From assembly GCA_002713605.1 (NCBI GenBank), contig PATL01000042.1, forward strand, positions 1-12,211: a DNA stretch of 12,211 nucleotides. Direction: 5' to 3'. The DNA comes from a bacterium. GTDB taxonomy: Bacteria; Actinomycetota; Acidimicrobiia; Acidimicrobiales; UBA8592. This document shows positions 5,922 through 12,211 of the stretch, one piece after another; position 1 is the first letter of the stretch, and each line of letters opens with the position of its first letter. The notes beneath the pieces are model-generated. The model did not search any database and had not been told where the DNA came from. It saw only the letters and a program-made list of their open reading frames with translations. Made by a program: the position numbers and the translations under genes.

Positions 5922-8197
5922 TGTTAGAAGAATCAATATTAAAAAGTAATTTTGTAGGAAGGGATGGATTCAAGTGGTGGATCGGTCAAGTTGGTCCTGA
6001 AAGTTGTCAAGGAGATCAGATAAATGAGACTGGAAATGCTTGGGGAAATAGAATTAAAGTAAGAATCATGGGGTATCATCCTCAAGATCCAATTGAGTTG
6101 CCTGATGATGATTTACCTTGGGCACAAATTTTATTACCAGCAACTGCAGGAACAGGTGGTGGTGGAATGAATAGGTCAATTAGATTGACTCCAGGTGATA
6201 GTGTATTTGGATTTTTTCTTGATGGTGATGATGCACAATTACCTGTTATATTGGGTGCTTTTGGTAGACCTTCATTTGATCAACCATTAGGTCCTTACAA
6301 ACAACCATTCCAACCATATACGGGATTTACATCAGAAAATCCTCCTAGTGCTTTTTTCGTTAATTCTGAAGTTGGTGATTGTTCTGGATCTCAGGTTATT
6401 TCTTTACCTGCAGATTTACCAGATAAATTATGTAAAGTTTTAAATGAGAAAAAGTTAAACAAATTTATTGGGGATTTTGGTGAGAAGATAGGTAAACTTA
6501 AATTTAATAAAGAGAAGTTAAAATCTTCTTGTATGGCATTGGGTAGAGTAATTGATATTCCATCTTCAAAAATACCTAATGCGAAAATTTGCATGACATT
6601 AATATCATCAGAAACTGAAAATATGATGAGTGATATTAAAAAGATAAAGGAGCAGTTTAATCCAGATGCATTTAAAGAAGAAATGTCTGGATTGTTTGAT
6701 TTGGAAGAAGTTCAGGGAATTGCAGGTGAATTGGAATCTACAGCAAATGAATTGAAAACTGTTTTTAAACCTTTCATGGACTCAAAGGTATCAGAACTTC
6801 AAGGTATTTTAAAATCAGAAGTAGCAGCAAGAAAGGATAGTGCAGCAAAACATTTAAAAATTTTGGGTGGTGGAATGGCTGCTTCTATGATGAGTAATTT
6901 GGAAGGTGAAATTGCTAGTAAAGCTAATGGTGGGATAAAAAAAGTTGGTGCTGGTGTATTTGCTGCTGTATTTGCAGCAACTAAAAAAAGAAGTAAGGCA
7001 AAGATTGCTGCTATTAGAGCACAGGAAGCATTTCTTCCAGCACTTAAATCCTTTAAGGCAGGTATGCCATGTGTTCTTCAAAATGTAACCGATGGTCTAG
7101 GAGATTCTCTTCTTGGTATGTTAGATGGTCTTGCTGAGAATGTTGATAATTTTACAAGTTGTATTCAAACACAATTACTTTCTGGTATAACAAATAGTAT
7201 AATTGGTGGTCTTACTAAAGGTATTATGCCATCTATTGCAGGTATATCTAAACTTACTGGTGGACTTGATATTGGAGGATTTCTTAGAGGTAAAGCTGAA
7301 AATTTATTAGATATTGCTAGTATTTTTGAATGTGAAGATTCTCCACCTTTAAATCCAATAGATGTTCAGAAGATAGTATTTGGTGGTGGACCAAAACAAG
7401 CAGTTGATTCTTTAGTAGATGATATCCTATCAGTTGCGAATAAGGCAGATTCTTTAACTGGGGGGTTAGTGGATGCTGTTCAGGGTTTGAGTACTGCAGG
7501 TGGTGGATTAGGTATGTTTGATTTTATGAATCCAAGTGTATCTGTTCCTGGATTTAAGAGTCCACTTGGCGAATGTTATACTGGTCCAAAATTAAGTTGT
7601 GCTGGAGTAAAGATTAATATTTTTGGTAAAGGTGGTGTAGGTGCAAATGCTAGAGCAATCTTTGGGAATAAAATTGGTAAGGGAGTTGAAGCAGTTGGTA
7701 GTATTATTGGTATAGATTTAAAGAGTGGTGGGTCTGGATATAATGGCAATCCATTTATTGAGATTGTTGATGATTGTGAGCAGGGTTATGGTGCTGTCGC
7801 ACAAGCAATAGTTGATCAGGATAGAAATTCTCCTACTTATCAACAAGTAGTTGATGTTATTATGATTTCTATTGGTGAAAATTATCCAGTTAAAGATGAT
7901 GAAGAACCTGTTGTAGTTGATCATGTAGTTGTTATTAATCCTGGAACAGGTTATAAGAATGATGATGTTATTGAAGATTCTTCTGGTAATGAATATAAAC
8001 CTTTAGTTGATGCTACTGGAAGAATTGTTAAAGTTACATCACCAGATAATAAAAAGACTAATGTAAGTGAAATTGATGAATTTCCACAACTTACAATTAG
8101 AACTCAAACTGGTGAGGGTGCTGTATTAAGAGCACAGTTGAAACCGAGACCTGAATATCAAGGTGAAGTTAAGCAAGTCATCGACTGTATTAGTTGA
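5921..8197 (+). CDS. gp5: Baseplate hub/spike protein, gp5-like, without visible lysozyme domain
   Basis: This 758-residue protein has a gp5 N-terminal OB fold at about 12-118: FKWWIGQVG, NRIKVRIMGYHP, LPWAQILLPATAG, then GDSVFGFFLDGDDAQLPVIL and GAFGRPS. T4 gp5 (575 residues) has the same OB core, then lysozyme, then a beta-helix needle. Here residues 150-590 instead form a long Ala/Gly/Lys-rich, mostly helical region with scattered Cys (154, 171, 204, 224, 384, 414, 471, 552, 560) and hydrophobic Gly-rich segments (about 314-350, 410-470). I see no T4-lysozyme-like Glu/Asp/Thr catalytic context. From about 592 there are beta-type motifs, SGGSGY (602-607) and PGTGY (674-678), seen in many marine phage virion proteins. 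The start overlaps the gp27 stop by one base (TAATG), indicating coupled translation. The OB/hub assignment is solid; the function of the middle region is unknown. Confidence 0.8.
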   Translation: MLEESILKSNFVGRDGFKWWIGQVGPESCQGDQINETGNAWGNRIKVRIMGYHPQDPIELPDDDLPWAQILLPATAGTGGGGMNRSIRLTPGDSVFGFFLDGDDAQLPVILGAFGRPSFDQPLGPYKQPFQPYTGFTSENPPSAFFVNSEVGDCSGSQVISLPADLPDKLCKVLNEKKLNKFIGDFGEKIGKLKFNKEKLKSSCMALGRVIDIPSSKIPNAKICMTLISSETENMMSDIKKIKEQFNPDAFKEEMSGLFDLEEVQGIAGELESTANELKTVFKPFMDSKVSELQGILKSEVAARKDSAAKHLKILGGGMAASMMSNLEGEIASKANGGIKKVGAGVFAAVFAATKKRSKAKIAAIRAQEAFLPALKSFKAGMPCVLQNVTDGLGDSLLGMLDGLAENVDNFTSCIQTQLLSGITNSIIGGLTKGIMPSIAGISKLTGGLDIGGFLRGKAENLLDIASIFECEDSPPLNPIDVQKIVFGGGPKQAVDSLVDDILSVANKADSLTGGLVDAVQGLSTAGGGLGMFDFMNPSVSVPGFKSPLGECYTGPKLSCAGVKINIFGKGGVGANARAIFGNKIGKGVEAVGSIIGIDLKSGGSGYNGNPFIEIVDDCEQGYGAVAQAIVDQDRNSPTYQQVVDVIMISIGENYPVKDDEEPVVVDHVVVINPGTGYKNDDVIEDSSGNEYKPLVDATGRIVKVTSPDNKKTNVSEIDEFPQLTIRTQTGEGAVLRAQLKPRPEYQGEVKQVIDCIS

Positions 8198-8205
8198 AAT
8201 AAATA
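8198..8205 (+). promoter_or_regulatory. Probable T4-type late promoter (AATAAATA)
   Basis: AATAAATA lies directly after the gp5-like stop, in one of the few gaps (28 nt). It fits the late promoter form TATAAATA of T4 and the relaxed NATAAATA form I recall for T4-like cyanophages. With the usual spacing, transcription would start near 8210-8213. That leaves a leader of roughly 15 nt with purine-rich GTAAGG and AGAG before the ATG at 8226. It would allow the spike-like and fibre-like genes to be expressed separately from the hub genes. The octamer is common by chance in AT-rich DNA; its intergenic placement is the main support. Confidence 0.5.
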
Positions 8206-8225
8206 AAAGGGTAAGGTATTAGAGT

Positions 8226-8750
8226 ATGACAAAACAACCAAGTTGGCAAAAAAGACAGGTCGATTCTTTTGGTAAGTTTAGAATTGAATATGGTGCTCCA
8301 ACCAATCAGATGACTGGTCAAAGAGTTTATACTCTAATGGCAGAAGGCACTGGTGGTAATTCCAAATTGGGTATGAGAGATGATGGAAATTATGATATAC
8401 AAGTTGATCAAACTATTACTATAGCTGGTGGAACTAAAGGGACACCTCCAAGAGATGGTAATGGTGTTGTAATTACTTCTGTTGAGGGTGGAATTTCAAT
8501 TACATGCCAAAAGGGGAAACTTAGTTTAGTTGCTGAAGAGATTGAACTTGTTTCTGGTAAAGACATCTGGTGTTCTGCATTAGGTGGTCAGATGGTCATT
8601 AATTCAAAAAAATGCCATTTTAAGGTGAAAGATCTTGATGTTGATATGGGTATGTTTAGAGGTAATAATATACCAGGTGATGTTGTAGTTCGTGATGCTG
8701 GATTCTTGGCAAAAGTTTGTGCAGGAACCGAAGTAAATTTCCAACAGTAA
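8226..8750 (+). CDS. Small beta-rich virion protein, possible spike/needle
   Basis: I do not recognise a named family for this 174-residue protein. The N-terminus (WQKRQVDSFGKFRIEYGAPT) and the stretch around 27-65 look globular. From about 62 to 140 the sequence alternates hydrophobic and polar residues in short strands: YDIQVDQTITIAGG, GVVITSVEGGISITCQ, KLSLVAEEIELVSGKDIWCS, then KKCHFKVKDLDVDMG. That periodic pattern is the kind seen in the trimeric beta-helix of gp5 and VgrG spikes. Position supports a spike role: it directly follows the gp5-like hub gene, whose own C-terminus lacks an evident needle. So it may be a needle encoded separately, or a spike-tip or baseplate protein. There are four Cys (104, 127, 140, 166) but no PAAR-type metal motif. 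It has its own probable late promoter and a purine-rich leader. Confidence 0.5.
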   Translation: MTKQPSWQKRQVDSFGKFRIEYGAPTNQMTGQRVYTLMAEGTGGNSKLGMRDDGNYDIQVDQTITIAGGTKGTPPRDGNGVVITSVEGGISITCQKGKLSLVAEEIELVSGKDIWCSALGGQMVINSKKCHFKVKDLDVDMGMFRGNNIPGDVVVRDAGFLAKVCAGTEVNFQQ

Positions 8751-8756
8751 TATCTA

Positions 8757-11700
8757 ATGTCAGATTCAAATCCAGACGAAGCTTCGTATCCAAATTTAGA
8801 ATCGGTAAACGATGGTAATAACCATAGAGTCAGTAATGTTGCTGAATTCTATAATGATGTTCATGTCTATGGAAAATTATATGCTGATTTAGTTGGTGGA
8901 TTAACTGGTGATGGTGATGGAACTTTAGAGATATCTAATTTAGATGTAACGAATAATGTTAATATTGGTGGAGATTTAAATGTAGAGGGTCTGATTGACA
9001 CAGACTATCTTACAGTTTTTCAGAGATTAAATGTTGGTGCTGCTGGAACTATATTTGTTGCTATTTCTACTACTAATGGTAGAGATGGTGAAGGGCAGAT
9101 TGGGGGTCGTGTAGGTGTAGGAACTACTCAACCTGCTGGTAGATTCGAGATTGGTATTGGTGGAGAAGGTTTAGATCCAGAAGATCCTGCAGATCCATTT
9201 AAATCTATTTTTATTGTTCATCCAGAAGGTGGAGTAGGAGTTGGCACTACAGCCCCTGTCGGGAAATTCCAGGTAGGAGTAGATTGTCTAACTATCACCA
9301 ATGACTGTAGGGTTGGTCTGGGAACAACTCAACCTGCACAAAGATTCCAAGTTAAAGATGGTATAGGTGGTGCGGTAATAAGTAATGCTGGACAAGTTGG
9401 TGTAAGAACTTCTACTTTTGAAGGGACAGAAGTCTTTAAAGTAAATTCAACTGATAAATGTTTTGTTGTTACTGATGAGGGTAATGTTGGTATAGGAAGT
9501 TTAGATCCTACTGCTGTTCCTAATTACAATACTTCTGATGGAATAGTAAAACTGAATGTAGAAGGAACAGTTAAGATTGATCGAAATATAATTGACTCTG
9601 CTGATTCTCCAGGTGCAAATGGATATTACTTAGCAAGAGATGGAAATGGTATTAGATGGCAGCAAGCATCTCCTATTAATCTTGATGGAATGTATGTTCA
9701 AGATGAGGGTTCTAATCTTCCTGTAGGTGGATCAGCACAGCTATTCCAGTATTTAAATTTTGTTCAATTAGATAGTCAAGGTCTTGGAGTAGACACTTTA
9801 ATTCCAATTCCAGATCCATCAAACCCAACTGCAGTTGCAAAAATACAAACACAGGATTTATGGGGACATACTAATTCTGCAAACAATTCTCCAATCTATA
9901 GGATGACGAAGGTTGGTATTAAGAATCAAACACCAGCAGTAGAATTGGATGTAAGTGGAGAACTTCATGTAACTGAGGCTGTTGATTTTGATGATACTTT
10001 AAATGTTGATGGTGATGTCACATTAAATGCTAAATTAGATGTTGACGGATTAACTACATTTAATGATGGTACAGATTCAACAGGAACCAATTCAGGTTCT
10101 GTTCAGATTGATGGTGGTGTTGGTATTGTTAAGAAATTAAATATTGGTGGTCAGACAAGAGTTTATGATACTACTGATGCTTCCTCTTGTACTACAGGTG
10201 CTTTAATTGTATCTGGTGGTGTTGGTATTGCTAAGAGACTTTTTGTTTGTGGTGATACTGAATTAGAGAAACTTACAGTAGATGATACAACAGATTCTGT
10301 AAACTGTACTACTGGTGCTTTAGTTGTTAAAGGTGGTGTCGGTATTGGTAAGAATGTTAATATTTGTGGTGAAGTGGATATTGTTGCATCAACACAATCA
10401 ACTGATAAGGATAGTGGTGCTTTAGTTGTTGAAGGTGGTGTTGGTATTGAGAAGAACTTAAATGTAGGTCAGAATACAAAACTTCAAGGAACCTTAGAAT
10501 TAGAAAATCATATAATTGATAAATTTGATAGTAATGGTGTTGGAATATGTAAAACTGATTATAGATTATCTACTTTTGATACTGGAGTTGGTGTTGGAGT
10601 ATCTTGGAGACCATCTGGAGTTCAAACTAAGAGAACCATTTGGGTTACTAAGAATGGATGTGATGTTAATAGTGGATTATTGGAAGGTGATGCAAAGTAT
10701 ACTATATCTGCTGCAGCAGCAATAGCACAAGAAGGTGATACAATTAAAGTTCGTTCTGGTGTTTATTATGAAGATAATCCAGTTGGTTTAAGAACTGATG
10801 TTGCTATTTCAGGTGAGGATTTAAGATTAGTTACTGTTGTTCCAAATAATACTAATAAAGATTTATTCCACGTTAGAAATGGTTGTTTGGTAGAAAATAT
10901 GAGTTTTAAAGGATCTGGTGGGACAACAACAACCCATCATGGATTAGCAGCAGTTGCCTTCCCCCCAATAGTTCAATCAGATTGGGCAATTGGTGGATAT
11001 ATTGCTCCTGGTCCTTCTAATGAAGGTCCTAGAGGAAGATACCAAAGTCCCTATGTTAGAAACTGCACTAACTTTATGAGTGGTAGTATTGGTATGAAGA
11101 TTGATGGAGATCATGTTGATGCTTCATATACAGGAACCAATGATCTAGGACAAGATCTTAAGAGTATGGTTTGCGATTCCTTCACACAATATAATGAGGC
11201 TGGTATTGGTGTTTCTATTACTAATAAAGGATATGCTCAGTTAGTTTCTATATTTACTATTGCTTGTGAGAAAGCAATCTATTGTGATAGTGGTGGACAG
11301 TGTGATCTTACAAACTCTAACTCATCATTTGGTAAGTTTGGATTAGTTGCTGATGGTACAAGTGGTGTAGAATTTGATGGAAATCTAGCTGTTGCTATGG
11401 ATCCAGAAGCTGATTTTATTATTGTTGCTAATTCTCAAGATCAGGGTAATAATAATAGAACTCCTTTTGATGGACAGGGTGCATACTTCCATTTGGATAT
11501 GGCTGATTATCCAGATACAATTTCAACAGCTGTAATAACTGAACCAATGCAAACTATTAGATCTATTATAGTTGAGGATGGTGGTAATCCTGGTGATTAT
11601 GCTGCATCTGCACCTCCTCTTGTTACTGCTACTCTTCCAGATGGACCAGAAGCAATTATTGCTGAGTTCTCACCAAACGTAAGTGCTGCTGGAACAATTA

Positions 11701-12203
11701 CTTCTGTTGATGTGATTGCAAGTGGTAGAAATTTCTTACCAACACAGAATGTTGTTATTAGTATTTCTGGAACAGGGAATGCACAATTAACAGCAGATAT
11801 GGATCCAATTCTATATACTGTAAGTGAATCAACTGAAGTTTCTAATATAGGAATATCAACAGTTACTTTTAATGAATTTATTCCATATGGAGTAAAATCT
11901 ACTTCAAAGGTTGAATTTGTAAGATTAAGTAGGATTATTACTAGTTCACATTCGTTTGAGTATGTGGGTGCTGGTCAGGATATAAATACAGCTAACCCAT
12001 TCCAGGCTGGAAAACCGATACCAGAGAATGAAGTTGTTGCCATTAATGGCGGTCAAGTTCCATTCACAAGTACGGATCAAAAAGGTAATTTTAGGATTGG
12101 TGATGGATTGACTATTGACCAGACAACATCTACTATTCGTGGTAGAGATTTCAATAGAGCAATACAAGCACAATTAACACCATTAATATTAGCATTAAGA
12201 TAG
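8757..12203 (+). CDS. Large fibre-like virion protein with repeats and a beta-helix region
   Basis: This is a 1148-residue structural protein, probably a tail or baseplate fibre. N-terminal residues about 23-80 (HRVSNVAEFYNDVHVYGKLY, then NVNIGGDLNVEG) look like an attachment and short-repeat part. Residues 119-400 contain about six VGIGT-type repeats. Residues 447-572 contain four GALVV.GGVGI.K..N..G repeats. Residues about 625-880 begin RTIWVTKNGCD and continue through AAAAIAQEGDTIKVRSGVYY and VAISGEDLRLVTVVP, the pattern of a pectin-lyase-like right-handed beta-helix. Residues about 933-1015 hold a G-rich strand module also seen in the gp5-like protein. The C-terminus reads STDQKGNFRIGDGLTIDQ, then GRDFNRAIQAQL. 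I see no S74 peptidase catalytic context at the end. It starts 6 nt after the previous stop with no Shine-Dalgarno sequence. Receptor binding or glycan binding is possible but inferred. Confidence 0.75.
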   Translation: MSDSNPDEASYPNLESVNDGNNHRVSNVAEFYNDVHVYGKLYADLVGGLTGDGDGTLEISNLDVTNNVNIGGDLNVEGLIDTDYLTVFQRLNVGAAGTIFVAISTTNGRDGEGQIGGRVGVGTTQPAGRFEIGIGGEGLDPEDPADPFKSIFIVHPEGGVGVGTTAPVGKFQVGVDCLTITNDCRVGLGTTQPAQRFQVKDGIGGAVISNAGQVGVRTSTFEGTEVFKVNSTDKCFVVTDEGNVGIGSLDPTAVPNYNTSDGIVKLNVEGTVKIDRNIIDSADSPGANGYYLARDGNGIRWQQASPINLDGMYVQDEGSNLPVGGSAQLFQYLNFVQLDSQGLGVDTLIPIPDPSNPTAVAKIQTQDLWGHTNSANNSPIYRMTKVGIKNQTPAVELDVSGELHVTEAVDFDDTLNVDGDVTLNAKLDVDGLTTFNDGTDSTGTNSGSVQIDGGVGIVKKLNIGGQTRVYDTTDASSCTTGALIVSGGVGIAKRLFVCGDTELEKLTVDDTTDSVNCTTGALVVKGGVGIGKNVNICGEVDIVASTQSTDKDSGALVVEGGVGIEKNLNVGQNTKLQGTLELENHIIDKFDSNGVGICKTDYRLSTFDTGVGVGVSWRPSGVQTKRTIWVTKNGCDVNSGLLEGDAKYTISAAAAIAQEGDTIKVRSGVYYEDNPVGLRTDVAISGEDLRLVTVVPNNTNKDLFHVRNGCLVENMSFKGSGGTTTTHHGLAAVAFPPIVQSDWAIGGYIAPGPSNEGPRGRYQSPYVRNCTNFMSGSIGMKIDGDHVDASYTGTNDLGQDLKSMVCDSFTQYNEAGIGVSITNKGYAQLVSIFTIACEKAIYCDSGGQCDLTNSNSSFGKFGLVADGTSGVEFDGNLAVAMDPEADFIIVANSQDQGNNNRTPFDGQGAYFHLDMADYPDTISTAVITEPMQTIRSIIVEDGGNPGDYAASAPPLVTATLPDGPEAIIAEFSPNVSAAGTITSVDVIASGRNFLPTQNVVISISGTGNAQLTADMDPILYTVSESTEVSNIGISTVTFNEFIPYGVKSTSKVEFVRLSRIITSSHSFEYVGAGQDINTANPFQAGKPIPENEVVAINGGQVPFTSTDQKGNFRIGDGLTIDQTTSTIRGRDFNRAIQAQLTPLILALR
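9111..9956 (+). repeat. VGIGT-type protein repeats in the fibre gene
   Basis: Irregularly spaced copies of a strand-turn motif start at fibre residues 119 (VGVGTTQPAGRFEIG), 160 (VGVGTTAPVGKFQVG), 186 (VGLGTTQPAQRFQVK), 214 (VGVRTSTFEG), 244 (VGIGSLDP) and 386 (VGIKNQTPAVELDVSG). The consensus VGIGTT.P...F.V is common in trimeric phage fibres and adhesins. The first three copies are close; the later ones are degenerate. The DNA has diverged, so this is a protein-level repeat, not a recent duplication. Confidence 0.7.
10095..10472 (+). repeat. Four tandem GALVV-GGVGI protein repeats in the fibre gene
   Basis: Copies begin at fibre residues 447 (GSVQIDGGVGIVKKLNIGG), 481 (GALIVSGGVGIAKRLFVCG), 520 (GALVVKGGVGIGKNVNICG) and 554 (GALVVEGGVGIEKNLNVGQ), with a 34, 39 and 34 residue period. 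Copies 2 and 3 are each preceded by CTT and carry a Cys near the end (498, 537), so Cys could stack between neighbouring rungs. The unit probably forms one or two turns of a triple-stranded beta shaft. Confidence 0.8.
11981..11988 (+). promoter_or_regulatory. Candidate internal late promoter (exact TATAAATA)
   Basis: This is the only exact T4 late-promoter octamer I found on the + strand. It lies inside the fibre-like gene, 216 nt before the next ATG at 12205, and could drive the downstream gene. One or two exact copies are expected by chance in 12 kb of DNA this AT-rich, and the bases also encode an ordinary D-I-N-T stretch. Support is therefore weak. Confidence 0.25.
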
Positions 12204-12204
12204 T

Positions 12205-12211
12205 ATGGCAA
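12205..12211 (+). CDS. Start of the next gene (cut by the right edge)
   Basis: ATGGCAA begins 1 nt after the TAG of the fibre-like gene, with the same TAGTATGGC junction as at 3221-3229. Only two codons (Met-Ala) are visible, so no product can be named. The spacing suggests coupled translation with the upstream gene. Confidence 0.4.

Noticed and set aside
10516..10725. 69-codon second open frame on the + strand inside the fibre gene
   Set aside because: The fibre frame is uninterrupted with clear repeat and beta-helix motifs across this stretch; the alternative frame is Leu/Ile-rich as expected from shifted reading of AT-rich codons.

Overview
The window is a single, gapless, rightward tail and baseplate gene cluster from a T4-like contractile-tailed phage. 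The DNA is visibly AT-rich, intergenic space is almost absent, and every gene lies on the + strand. The proteins resemble those of marine T4-like myoviruses (cyanophages or pelagiphages) more than coliphage T4. The sequence alone does not identify the host, because no tRNA, auxiliary metabolic gene or integration gene is present.

Layout: (1) the 3' part of a gp19-like tail tube gene, cut by the left edge; (2) a gp26/T4_baseplate-family protein; (3) a 57-codon ORF in the -1 frame directly after it; (4, 5) two consecutive membrane-prone, tape-measure-like proteins of 569 and 472 residues that share a motif; (6) a gp27-like hub protein; (7) a gp5-like hub protein with the gp5 OB fold but no recognisable lysozyme domain; (8) a small beta-rich, spike- or needle-like protein preceded by a probable late promoter; (9) a 1148-residue repeat-rich fibre-like protein with a pectin-lyase-like beta-helix region; (10) the first 7 bases of another gene.

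How they fit together: the tube polymerises around a tape measure held by a tail assembly chaperone, on top of the gp27/gp5 hub, which carries a membrane-piercing spike; the fibre-like protein probably sits on the baseplate or distal tail. The order tube, chaperone, tape measure, hub, spike is the classical tail order of lambda- and P2-like phages rather than the scattered order of T4.

The main observation is at the end of the gp26-like gene. Four elements lie in register: an internal Shine-Dalgarno-like GGAGGG, a T TTT TTC slippery heptamer 9 nt later, a 5-nt spacer containing the zero-frame stop, and an 11-bp hairpin. A -1 shift there fuses the gp26-like protein to the downstream 57-codon ORF, giving a 298-residue product. 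This is the logic of lambda G/GT tail assembly chaperones, and it implies that the gp26-like protein of this phage is a frameshifting tail assembly chaperone.
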